Positions 55,333-63,226 of a DNA stretch of 64,000 nucleotides are shown piece after piece. Position numbers and translations under genes: made by a program. Each line of letters begins with the position of its first letter. Within the stretch, counting starts at the first letter, position 1. Below the pieces are notes generated by a model. That model made no database searches, was not told the origin of the DNA, and saw nothing but the letters and a program-made list of their open reading frames with translations. Origin of the DNA: Lyngbya aestuarii BL J (GTDB lineage Bacteria; Cyanobacteriota; Cyanobacteriia; Cyanobacteriales; Microcoleaceae); NCBI RefSeq assembly GCF_000478195.2, contig NZ_AUZM01000004.1, positions 1 to 64,000 of the forward strand. The letters are read 5' to 3'.

Positions 55333-55351
55333 GGGTAGGCAGTGCTTACCC
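55333..55351 (+). terminator. Probable terminator of the GMC gene
   Basis: GGGTAGGC/GCTTACCC pairs over 8 positions (one G-T wobble) with a 3-base loop and is followed by GATTTTTAT, about 60 bases past the GMC stop. Confidence 0.55.
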
Positions 55352-55409
55352 GATTTTTATGATGTTTAAAGAATTGCTGAAATGTTATATCAAATACCGA
55401 AGCACCGAT

Positions 55410-55484
55410 GCTACATATCTTTTTTCTCCCTATCTCCCTATCTCCCTATCTCCCCATCACCCTATCAATCCAATCGTATGTAGC
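55410..55484. repeat. CTCCCTAT octamer array flanked by inverted 8-mers
   Basis: Three exact CTCCCTAT copies (55426-55449) are followed by two variants, CTCCCCAT and CACCCTAT (to 55465). The array lies between GCTACATA (55410-55417) and its inverse TATGTAGC (55477-55484), so it can form a hairpin with the array in the loop. Confidence 0.7.
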
Positions 55485-55948
55485 AAATATTTAAGTATTG
55501 GATGTTATTCTGGGGGGCAATCATTCAGTAAAATTACCGATGATTCCATCTAGCTTGCTGATTATCAGCTTTTACTGCTATCTGGACGGGGGTTAAAGTT
55601 GACTTTTCTCGATTGATGGTGTACAGGTAAAGCTTACAGAAATTGATCATCTAATCCTCATCCTAGACCCCTTCAATTCAACTCAAAATTTTGTTGATCG
55701 CTTTACATAACCCCCCCAGATATAAAGATAAAAGGGATTGTTATTGCCAATATTGTAAAGCTTCTGTTAAAACAGACTAAAAGTGTTGCTGCATATATTC
55801 TAGCTAGACTACCATTTTCAGTATAAACTTTATAAATCTTCACTGACTTTGGTTGGGCTAGAGGGTTAAAGTTTATACACTGGGGGGAAAGCAATCACAA
55901 ATTATGGAGCCTTTTGAACTGATATTGACCTTTTTTTAGGAAAAACTT

Positions 55949-56188
55949 GTGAATTGTCAAAGCATCTTCCGAAAAATTTATCTGATTACAGCTACATTGA
56001 TCTATATGGTCGCTGTTGCTCTAGTTCTGGTTGGCATCGTTGTATTTGCAATATTAAATGAAACCTCCAAACTAATTCAACCCTCCAAAAAATATAGACA
56101 ACCAATACAAAGAAAGTTAGAGTATACTAAATTCAAACCCATGAAAGCTTCTGCTGTATCTTCAAAAGAAAAGCACTTATTGAGCTAA
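55949..56188 (+). CDS. Small hypothetical membrane protein
   Basis: The 79-residue frame starts at GTG 55949, about 9 bases after an AGGA-like site (TTTTTAGGAAAAACTTGTG). It has one long hydrophobic helix (IYLITATLIYMVAVALVLVGIVVFAIL, residues 10-36) followed by a basic, Lys/Gln-rich tail. No family is recognised. It lies between repeat DNA and the IS element, so it may be a local cyanobacterial small protein or a chance frame. The helix and plausible RBS favour the former. Confidence 0.5.
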   Translation: MNCQSIFRKIYLITATLIYMVAVALVLVGIVVFAILNETSKLIQPSKKYRQPIQRKLEYTKFKPMKASAVSSKEKHLLS

Positions 56189-56391
56189 TCGACAAGACAA
56201 ACCCGTTACAGTATTGACCAGTATTGAGAGTAAACTCAAATTCTAGAAATTGATCTGCGATCGCTGTTGCCTCAAATTAATCTGTTTTTTTAGGGTTTAG
56301 AGGGGTGAAGTCCCCTAACTGACTGTGCTGAAGTTGGGGCTTCACTCCAAATTAGGAATAAAGACAATCTTATCTTAATGTTCGGAGAAGA

Positions 56392-56411
56392 CCCTCACTT
56401 TTAGTGATGGG
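56392..56411. repeat. Left-end hairpin of the IS element
   Basis: CCCTCAC and GTGATGGG pair with one bulged T around TTTTA. The tnpA stop codon (TTA on plus, 56401-56403) lies in the loop. Confidence 0.55.
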
Positions 56412-56835
56412 ATGAATCCGGACAATCTTGATTTTGAACGTAGATTTTAAGTTGCTCAATCGTAACACCACCACAACTGGCAACAAAATAAGAACCTGTC
56501 CAGAGAACCCGTTTTCTATAAATTTTAGCTAGCTCTGATTCAAATTCACGCCACAGTGTCTTAGATGCTGTGGCTTTTAAATTAGCAATCTTATTGCTCA
56601 ATAACTTGTGAGGAGGGTAACTAAGTAACAAATGAACATGGTCAGACTCCCCATTGAATTCAATAATCTTAGAATCCCATTTTTGAGCAACAGAGCTAAA
56701 TACCTCACTCAATCTACATATCATGATTTCACTAAATACCTTGCGTCGGTACTTTGTCACAAAAACTAGATGTACAGTGAGATTGTATACAGCTCTACAA
56801 CTGTTATTGTAGTTAGGCAATTTTGTAGTTGACAT
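56401..56835 (-). CDS. tnpA: IS200/IS605 transposase TnpA (HUH tyrosine type)
   Basis: The 144-residue transposase is complete. It has VYNLTVHLVFVTKYRRKVFSE, the metal-binding HUH motif in SDHVHLLLSYPPH, the VASCGGVTIEQLKIYVQNQ segment with the nucleophilic Tyr, and the conserved KRVLWTGSYF. It cuts and joins single-stranded DNA at subterminal hairpins. It is divergent from tnpB, with about 50 bases between starts. Confidence 0.92.
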   Translation of the reverse strand: MSTTKLPNYNNSCRAVYNLTVHLVFVTKYRRKVFSEIMICRLSEVFSSVAQKWDSKIIEFNGESDHVHLLLSYPPHKLLSNKIANLKATASKTLWREFESELAKIYRKRVLWTGSYFVASCGGVTIEQLKIYVQNQDCPDSSHH

Positions 56836-56887
56836 TTGTACAGTTAAATAAATATAATGAGTTTAGCAGTATTTAAAAGGTCGATAA

Positions 56888-58097
56888 ATGCTAGTCTACG
56901 AATTTAAGATTAAAGCGCATAAGCATCAGTTGTTGGCAATAGACGAAGCAATACGCATAGGACAATTCATCCGTAATAAATGTTTAAGATACTGGATGGA
57001 TGCACCTAGAGAAGATCATGTTAATCGATTTTCTCTCTTAATAAGTATTGCCAAGTCTTAGCTGATAATCCGGAACTACCTTTTGTAGCTAAGTTAAACT
57101 CGATGGCTACGTGCTTCGCACACGCTTCGCGAACGGCAGTCAATGGCTGAAAGAGCTTGGGCCAGCATTAGTCGATTTTATGAAAACTGCAAGAAAAGAA
57201 TTCCAGGTAAAAAGGGATATCCAAAGTTCAAAAAATTTAGTCGCTCTGTCGAATACAAAACCAGTGGGTGGCGGGTTTCTGAAAACAGAAAAATCCTGAC
57301 TATTACAGATAAAACTGGGATAGGTAAACTTAAACTTGTAGGCTCAAGAGACTTAAACTGCTACCAAAGCAAACAAATTAAGCGTATTAGATTAGTTTGT
57401 CGAGCCGATGGTTACTATGCTCAGTTTTGTATTGAGATTGAGCGGAAAGAATCTGTCGAATTCACAGGTAAAGAGTTAGGGTTAGATGTCGGGCTAAATC
57501 ACTTCTACACGGATTCTGAAGGTAATCAAATAGAAAACCCAAGGTATCTAAGAAAAGATGAGAAGGCCTGAAAACGCCTACAAAAAAAACTTTCTAGAAA
57601 ACACAAGAGAGGTCAACCGCAGTCGAAGAGATATCACAAGAATCGCATCAAGCTAGGAAGAAAACACTTAAAGATTTCAAGGCAGCGTAAAGACCATGCT
57701 GTGAAGTTAGCACGGTGCGTATGTCAATCTAATGATTTGATAGCTTACGAGGATTTGAGTGTAAAAAATCTAGTGAAAAACCACTGTTTAGCAAAGTCTA
57801 TATCGGACGCAGGCTGGACTCAATGCCCGAGAATGGTTAGAATATTTTGCTCGACTCTTTGGGAACTTGTGGTAGCTGTTGCTCCTAACTACACTTCCCA
57901 AGACTGCTCAAATTGTGGTCAAAGAGTCAAAAAATCTCTATCAGTTAGGACTCATGTTTGTAGTTGCGGAACAATTCTCGTGATTAGATGAAAACGCAGC
58001 AAGAAATATCAAAGCTTTGGCAATACAAATACTGTCGGGCGGACAGGAATTAACGCTCAGGGAGAGAAGAACCTCTGTCAAAGATAAGGAGACTTAG
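56888..58097 (+). pseudogene. tnpB: IS605-type tnpB, disrupted by several lesions
   Basis: TnpB is the RNA-guided nuclease ancestral to Cas12. ATG 56888 opens MLVYEFKIKAHKHQLLAIDEA, but the frame is lost near 57041 by a one-base deletion (the next frame continues YCQVLADNPELPFVAKLNSMA). It is shifted again by a 25-bp insertion (57109-57133), stops at TGA 57569-57571 where homologues have Leu, is shifted over about 57825-57865, and shifts once more near 57980 before DENAARNIKALAIQ. Catalytic parts are recognisable (GLDVGLN, AYEDLSVKNL, DENAARN) and so is the zinc ribbon CSNCG...CSCG. It cannot yield a functional protein. Confidence 0.9.
57109..57133. repeat. 25-bp TTCGC-rich insertion inside tnpB
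   Basis: Bases 57109-57133 interrupt tnpB between SMA and RQSMAERAWAS. The block contains GCTTCGC twice, a GTGC-TTC-GCAC hairpin and the palindrome TTCGCGAA. Removing exactly 25 bases restores the coding frame on both sides. ATGGCT precedes it (57103-57108) and recurs at 57143-57148. It looks like a short mobile or highly iterated palindromic repeat. Confidence 0.65.
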
Positions 58098-58128
58098 CTT
58101 TGGTAAGTTCGCTCAAAGAACTGAGAAT

Positions 58129-58147
58129 CCTTCGCTTTTAGCGAGGG
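58129..58147. repeat. Right-end hairpin of the IS element
   Basis: CCTTCGC pairs with GCGAGGG (one wobble) around TTTTA, about 30 bases past the tnpB stop. In active relatives the tnpB 3' end and this region form the guide RNA (omega/reRNA). Confidence 0.6.
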
Positions 58148-58400
58148 AGCGTCAATCGTCCTCACTTTCAGGTAATCGATTCATAATTCATAACCTTTTT
58201 TTACCCAGTTTGAACGGGATCAGAAAAAATCTCTCTAACGGGCAGAATCACACTCCATAACCGATTTTGTTCTGATTTTACGGTAAGATCAACTCGATTG
58301 ATTCAACGATCTAGAGAAAATTATCAAACGATCGCGTATTGTGTTCCCTTATAGGCAGACATTAGAATAGGAACCGTAACCATAGTTACAATTATTAAAA
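58148..58400. other. Intergenic region before acs
   Basis: This short spacer holds no gene. A CATTAGAATAGGAACCG stretch near 58360-58376 may include the acs promoter, but no confident -35/-10 pair was found. Confidence 0.4.
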
Positions 58401-60368
58401 ATGTCACAACCCACGATTGAATCGATATTACAGGAAAAACGCCTCTTTCATCCGGGAGCGGAATTTTCCCAAAATGCTCACATTAAAAGCTTAGACGAGT
58501 ATAAACAACTCTACGAAAAAGCCCAAGCCGACCCCGAAGGATTTTGGGCAGAACTCGCCGAAAAAGAACTAGACTGGTTTGAGAAATGGAATCAAGTCTT
58601 AGACTGGCAACCGCCCTTTGCCAAATGGTTTGTCGGCGGTAAAATCAATATCTCCTACAACTGCCTCGATCGCCATTTAACCACACCGCGCCGCAACAAA
58701 GCTGCTTTAATTTGGGAAGGTGAACCCGGAGACTCTCGTACCCTCACCTATGGGGAACTGCATCGAGAAGTCTGTCAGATGGCGAACGTGATCAAACAAC
58801 TGGGCGTCAAAAAAGGCGATTGCGTGGGAATCTATATGCCCATGATACCGGAAGCCGCGATCGCCATGCTCGCCTGTGCCAGAATTGGCGCCGCCCATAC
58901 GGTGGTTTTTGGGGGATTTAGTGCAGAAGCGTTAAAAGATCGTTTAGAAGACGCCGAAGCCAAACTCGTTATTACCGCAGACGGGGGATGGCGAAAAGAT
59001 GCGATTGTCCCCTTAAAAGAACAAGTCGATAAAGCCTTACAAACAGGTGCATCCAGCGTGGATAACGTCTTAGTCGTCAAACGCACCGCCCAAAATATCC
59101 ACATGGAACCCGGACGAGATCATTGGTGGCATGATCTCCAACAAGGCGCTTCCGGTAAATGTCCGGCTGAACCGATGGATAGTGAAGATATGCTATTCAT
59201 CCTCTACACCAGCGGCACCACCGGAAAACCCAAAGGGGTTGTTCACACTACAGGCGGTTATAACCTCTACAGCCACGTTACCCTAAAATGGGCGTTTGAT
59301 CTCCAAGAAACCGATATTTACTGGTGTACGGCCGATGTGGGCTGGATCACGGGTCATAGTTATATTGTCTACGGGCCGTTATCGAATGGGGCTACCACGT
59401 TAATGTATGAAGGGGTTCCCCGGCCATCGAACCCTGGCTGTTTGTGGGATGTGGTGGAAAAATACGGCGTGAATATTTTTTATACTGCCCCAACTGCCAT
59501 TCGCGCTTTAATGAAGATGGGTGAACATCATCCCAACGCCCGTGATTTATCTTCGTTGCGACTATTAGGAACTGTGGGCGAACCGATTAACCCAGAAGCT
59601 TGGATCTGGTATCATCGGGTGATAGGCGGGAATCGTTGTCCGATTGTCGATACCTGGTGGCAAACCGAAACGGGTGGGTTTATGATTACACCGTTACCGG
59701 GGGCGACACCAACCAAACCGGGTTCAGCAACGTTACCCTTTCCCGGAATTATTGCTGATATTGTCGATGCTGAGGGTGAAGCGGTTACGAACCAAAGTGG
59801 CGGATATTTGGTGGTCAAACATCCCTGGCCGGGAATGATGCGGACGGTGTATAAAGATCCTGAACGCTTCAAACAGACGTATTGGGAACATATTCGACCC
59901 AAAAACGGTGAATATATCTATTTTGCTGGAGATGGCGCTCACAAAGATGAAGACGGCTATTTCTGGGTGATGGGTCGGGTGGATGATGTGATTAATGTTT
60001 CTGGCCACCGTCTGGGTACGATGGAGATTGAGTCGGCGTTGGTTTCTCATCCCATGGTTGCAGAAGCCGCAGTGGTTGGTAAGCCGGATGAGGTTAAAGG
60101 TGAGGATATTGTTGCTTTTGTGACCTTAGAAGGGGAACATCAACCCAGTGAAGCGTTAAGCAAGGAGTTGAAACAACACGTCGTTAATGAAATTGGGGCG
60201 ATCGCCCGTCCGAGTGAAATTCGGTTTACGGATGATTTACCAAAAACCCGATCAGGTAAAATTATGCGGCGTCTGTTGCGAAATTTGGCAGCAGGTCAAG
60301 AAATTAGTGGCGATACTTCGACCTTACAAGATCGCACCGTGTTAGAAAAATTGCGGGGCGGTGCATAG
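58401..60368 (+). CDS. acs: Acetyl-CoA synthetase (AMP-forming)
   Basis: The 655-residue enzyme activates acetate to acetyl-CoA through acetyl-AMP. The AMP-binding core is [20 protein letters not shown] (about 271-290), with [27 protein letters not shown] and the hinge [23 protein letters not shown]. The regulatory/catalytic Lys is in [14 protein letters not shown] near residue 622, the acetylation site of this family. Length and ends are normal. The gene is single, with a repeat-rich 3' spacer. Confidence 0.96.
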   Translation: MSQPTIESILQEKRLFHPGAEFSQNAHIKSLDEYKQLYEKAQADPEGFWAELAEKELDWFEKWNQVLDWQPPFAKWFVGGKINISYNCLDRHLTTPRRNKAALIWEGEPGDSRTLTYGELHREVCQMANVIKQLGVKKGDCVGIYMPMIPEAAIAMLACARIGAAHTVVFGGFSAEALKDRLEDAEAKLVITADGGWRKDAIVPLKEQVDKALQTGASSVDNVLVVKRTAQNIHMEPGRDHWWHDLQQGASGKCPAEPMDSEDMLFILYTSGTTGKPKGVVHTTGGYNLYSHVTLKWAFDLQETDIYWCTADVGWITGHSYIVYGPLSNGATTLMYEGVPRPSNPGCLWDVVEKYGVNIFYTAPTAIRALMKMGEHHPNARDLSSLRLLGTVGEPINPEAWIWYHRVIGGNRCPIVDTWWQTETGGFMITPLPGATPTKPGSATLPFPGIIADIVDAEGEAVTNQSGGYLVVKHPWPGMMRTVYKDPERFKQTYWEHIRPKNGEYIYFAGDGAHKDEDGYFWVMGRVDDVINVSGHRLGTMEIESALVSHPMVAEAAVVGKPDEVKGEDIVAFVTLEGEHQPSEALSKELKQHVVNEIGAIARPSEIRFTDDLPKTRSGKIMRRLLRNLAAGQEISGDTSTLQDRTVLEKLRGGA

Positions 60369-60630
60369 AGTTTTACCCCCACCAACCTCCCCCTAAAAGC
60401 AGAAGGCCAATTTCTTCTCCCCTCGCTATTGATCAACAGTCCCGCGAGGGACACCTTTTCCCTCTCCTACTAATAAATAGTCCCTTCGGGACACGATTTT
60501 CCCCCTCTCCTTGTAGGAGAGGGCTGGGGAGAGGTAGGAGAGGGGTTGGGGGAGAGGTTATTCATTCTCCCCTCGCCTCGTAGGAGAGGGTTAGGGAGAG
60601 GTCAAAATAATTTGATTTCTAAAAAATGCC
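60369..60630. repeat. Repeat-rich spacer after acs (GGGAGAGG / TCCC(G/T)..GGGA units)
   Basis: The spacer contains two TAGGAGAGGG(C/T)T(G/A)GGGAGAGGT blocks, an exact hairpin CCCTCTCCT/AGGAGAGGG (60503-60523), and two short AGTCCC...GGGAC palindromes (about 60438 and 60478). These are degenerate copies of a dispersed, hairpin-forming repeat. No T-run marks a clear terminator. Confidence 0.7.
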
Positions 60631-61143
60631 ATGAAACTTTTTAAATTCATTCCTCTTGTTTTGATGGCGACCTTAACTGCAACTCCGGCTTTGGGTCAAC
60701 AACAATGTAATACTTTTGTGATTTACGATCGCAATGATACTTTTGTTAATGTGAGAACCGCACCGAATGGTAATGTTATTCGAGGAATTCCTAACGGGTC
60801 TAAAACTTCTGTAACGGGTGAACAAAATGGCTGGTATAAAGTGACTTTTGATAGTCGCTTTGATGATATTACCGGATTTATGAAAAAGGAATTATTGTGG
60901 CGAAGTACAAGAGATTATGCGATGGACTCGAAAGATACTTATGTGAATTTGCGAGAGTCTCCCAATGGATCTGTTATTCGTCAAGTTCGTAATGGAACTC
61001 CTTTGACTTTTATAGAAGGAAACAGAAACCAATGGTCAAAAGTTCGTTTAGAAGATGGTAGCGGTACGGTAGGATATATGTATGCTCCGTTAGTTGCCGA
61101 TCCTTCTTGTAACCCCGATGGAACTTTTGTCGGGCCTAGATGA
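60631..61143 (+). CDS. Secreted protein with two SH3b domains
   Basis: The 170-residue protein has a cleavable signal peptide (MKLFKFIPLVLMATLTATPALG, cut near residue 22). Two bacterial SH3 domains follow: residues about 27-85 (TFVNVRTAPNGNVIRGIPNGSKTSVTGEQNGWYKVTF) and about 95-155 (TYVNLRESPNGSVIRQVRNGTPLTFIEGNRNQWSKVRL). SH3b domains commonly bind peptidoglycan or other wall polymers. There is no catalytic domain. It is separate from acs, with the repeat spacer between. Confidence 0.85.
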   Translation: MKLFKFIPLVLMATLTATPALGQQQCNTFVIYDRNDTFVNVRTAPNGNVIRGIPNGSKTSVTGEQNGWYKVTFDSRFDDITGFMKKELLWRSTRDYAMDSKDTYVNLRESPNGSVIRQVRNGTPLTFIEGNRNQWSKVRLEDGSGTVGYMYAPLVADPSCNPDGTFVGPR

Positions 61144-61219
61144 TAGAATTGCTATTGTTCTTGCTCATCTATCATTTTAACAGAACTTATAGGCGGGTCA
61201 GCGTTGCGCCGAAAAATGT

Positions 61220-61645
61220 CTATTGATCGGTTTGAGAAGATAAATGAGTTAACAATTCACCTGCGGTTAAAATCTCAACAGCAGCATCTAAAAATCCCTG
61301 CATATTCCGAGTTACAATAGCATCCAAACTTTCGGAAACTGCACAAGCTAACTGCACCGCATCCTCAAAATCATCGGAATTTGATGCAATAGCAGCTTCT
61401 AGAATTTTACGGTTAACTGGACATATTTCCAAGGAAGTGAGAATTCTTTGAACAGCTTGTTTAGCAATTGACGTACCTTTCGCTTTTTTGGAAATATAGA
61501 ATATATCAGTTACAGTTGTTGCTGAAACATAACCTTGAACTTCCCCTGATTCTATCAACTCAAACAAAGTACGAGCATCATCCGAAAAAGGCTTTCTATC
61601 AAGAAAAGCATCTAAAAAAATATTCGTATCAATTAAAACTCTCAT
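61220..61645 (-). CDS. PIN domain toxin
   Basis: The 141-residue ribonuclease-like protein has the PIN acidic residues: Asp6 in MRVLIDTNIFLDAFL, Glu29 to Glu35 region, Asp95 in SDDFEDAVQLACAVS, and the C-terminal IVTRN motif. Its ATG overlaps the antitoxin stop by 4 bases (ATGA, 61642-61645), the standard type II arrangement. As a VapC-like toxin it would cleave RNA, probably tRNA; the target is not known. Confidence 0.87.
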   Translation of the reverse strand: MRVLIDTNIFLDAFLDRKPFSDDARTLFELIESGEVQGYVSATTVTDIFYISKKAKGTSIAKQAVQRILTSLEICPVNRKILEAAIASNSDDFEDAVQLACAVSESLDAIVTRNMQGFLDAAVEILTAGELLTHLSSQTDQ

Positions 61646-61932
61646 TGGAGATATTTTTCCTCAAGTCTTTCATCCAAAATCGCCTCAATTTCTTCATCTG
61701 TCGGGGGTGGATTATCTGTTTTTAGAATTCCGATTAATTCTGTTAATCCTCCTTTTGTTGGTGAAGGTTCATCTGTTTTGAGTCCTCCTCGCAAACGTTC
61801 CCAGACTTCATCGGGTATGGGTTCTTTTGGTCGAAGTTCATTAGAAAGTGAACGAATAATGGCTTCAACCAATAACAAACGTTCATACACGGGTAAATTA
61901 TCAGCTTCTTTCCGTAATTCCTGCCAATTCAT
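61642..61932 (-). CDS. Antitoxin of the PIN pair
   Basis: The 96-residue protein begins MNWQELRKEADNLPVYERLLLVEAIIRSL, an N-terminal helix pair seen in small cyanobacterial antitoxins (addiction module/DUF2281-like). The C-terminal half is acidic and Pro-rich (KTDEPSPTKGG, KTDNPPPTDEE), typical of toxin-wrapping tails; these two blocks look like an internal duplication. It is the upstream gene of the pair and overlaps the toxin by 4 bases. Its DNA-binding fold is not clear to me. Confidence 0.75.
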   Translation of the reverse strand: MNWQELRKEADNLPVYERLLLVEAIIRSLSNELRPKEPIPDEVWERLRGGLKTDEPSPTKGGLTELIGILKTDNPPPTDEEIEAILDERLEEKYLQ

Positions 61933-61979
61933 ATTTTTAACTCCTAATCTTTTATCCTATAATAGCGCGAAATTAAAAG

Positions 61980-63149
61980 TTAAACTCGTTCTAGCCATTT
62001 TTCTAAGGCTAAGTCAATTAAGAAGTCTAAACTTTTATAAGGTGAAGGTATTATCTTTATTCCTTTTCCTGTGTCTTCTTCAGAGAATTTTGAATAATCT
62101 TCTAATAACTTGACATCTTCATAAGTTAAAGGTTTTCGATTTTGTAAACTTTTAAAAGTATTCCAAACTGCCGATCTATATTTTGCCATTGTTTTACTCT
62201 TGATCGGTGAAAAGTTATATCTAAATTGAGTTGGATCTTCTAATTGAAGCTTCTTCCACTCTCTCCCCACTCTTATTGTGCCATTTAAATCCATTATCGC
62301 TTTTTTCCTTTTATTAATTTGCAGCCCTATCCCACTCGCAATATAACCCTCAATTAACGCCTGTTCATTCCAATCACTCCAAATTCTCGCCCGTCCAATA
62401 CGGCTACTTTCACCGCCTTTAAACGGTATCCACAAAAACAACACCAGAGAATACTTTTTATCTAAAAGAAACTCAGCACAATATTTACTATTTTTAGCAG
62501 TACCATTTCCATATTTAATACTTCCTACACTTGAAAACTCTTGTATACTAGAATCAAAGCTGAGAATCTTCTCTCTTATTCTCAAAATTGTCTCTTTTTT
62601 ACTCGGTGGAAAATCCGTCATAAACTTCCGAAGTCTTTGAGGTTGACTGGGAAGATTACTTTCTCTCGCATCCTCATAAAAAATTTGAATTTGTGAAGTT
62701 TTCTGGCTATCAATATCTTTCAAAATGAGATAAAACTTGTTATCCTCTTGAACAATAGAAAACTGAAAAAACTCAAATTTGAGATGATGATATTGGCGAT
62801 CAATTAAATTATCTCGGTGAAAACTGGGTGCGATCGCCACCAAATTCACAGGTTTGTCATAATCAATGCGATCGCCAAAGGGCTTGTCTTCAAGCAAAGC
62901 ATGGTAATATCGAGTCAGCTGCTGAACAATGCCTCTATCTTCAACATTTTTTAACTCAATCACCACCAAGCGTCCGGTTTTGTCTGTAGCCAAAAGATCA
63001 CAACGTTGATTATTAACAATATATTGACGTTGGATAACCGTCCAACCCAGTATTTGATCGAGATGAGAAAACAGAAAATCTTCTAACGCTTCCTCACTCT
63101 CAAATTCCCAACATGAGCCAGTTTTCCTTAAAGTGACAAAACTTTGCAT
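61980..63149 (-). CDS. NucS/DUF91-like PD-(D/E)XK nuclease with DUF5655-like tail
   Basis: The 389-residue protein has an N-terminal nuclease core: ESEEALEDFLFSHLDQILGW, then RCDLLATDKTGRLVVIELKN with Asp51 and Glu65-x-Lys67, and QQLTRYYHALL with the downstream Gln. This is the endonuclease-NucS/DUF91 type. From about residue 190, RLRKFMTDFPPSKKETILRIREKILSFDSSIQEFSSVGSIKYGNGT...EFLLDKKYSLVLFLW resembles DUF5655, often paired with restriction or repair nucleases. A DNA repair or defence role is inferred. It lies 48 bases upstream of the antitoxin on the same strand. Confidence 0.75.
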   Translation of the reverse strand: MQSFVTLRKTGSCWEFESEEALEDFLFSHLDQILGWTVIQRQYIVNNQRCDLLATDKTGRLVVIELKNVEDRGIVQQLTRYYHALLEDKPFGDRIDYDKPVNLVAIAPSFHRDNLIDRQYHHLKFEFFQFSIVQEDNKFYLILKDIDSQKTSQIQIFYEDARESNLPSQPQRLRKFMTDFPPSKKETILRIREKILSFDSSIQEFSSVGSIKYGNGTAKNSKYCAEFLLDKKYSLVLFLWIPFKGGESSRIGRARIWSDWNEQALIEGYIASGIGLQINKRKKAIMDLNGTIRVGREWKKLQLEDPTQFRYNFSPIKSKTMAKYRSAVWNTFKSLQNRKPLTYEDVKLLEDYSKFSEEDTGKGIKIIPSPYKSLDFLIDLALEKWLERV

Positions 63150-63226
63150 TTCCGTTGCAGGGTTCAGATTAAAATTATGATATCATAGCCATCACTTAAA
63201 CCTAGAATTTTTGTATTTAAAGAACA

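Larger units (their letters stand above)
55272..55948. other. 677-base repeat-bearing intergenic region
   Basis: This spacer holds the GMC terminator, an octamer array (55426-55465) and nothing that looks like a full gene. A 90-codon open frame at 55281-55553 runs through the repeats and is judged non-coding. Confidence 0.55.
56392..58147. mobile_element. IS200/IS605 family element with decayed tnpB
   Basis: The element carries divergent tnpA (minus) and tnpB (plus), as in IS608-like members. Each end has a small hairpin with the same TTTTA loop: 56392-56411 on the left, overlapping the tnpA stop, and 58129-58147 on the right. Single-strand transposition by the HUH enzyme TnpA at such hairpins is the known mechanism. 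Exact cleavage sites and any target tetranucleotide are not defined here, so the limits are approximate. The element may still be moved by TnpA even though tnpB is dead. Confidence 0.8.

Noticed and set aside
55281-55553. 90-codon open frame after the GMC gene
   Set aside because: It crosses a terminator hairpin and the CTCCCTAT array, and the product has low-complexity Pro/Ser segments without a family or ribosome binding site.
57701-57991. 96-codon frame that could be called a separate zinc-ribbon protein
   Set aside because: It is the C-terminal part of the broken tnpB, in frame with the region before the TGA at 57569.
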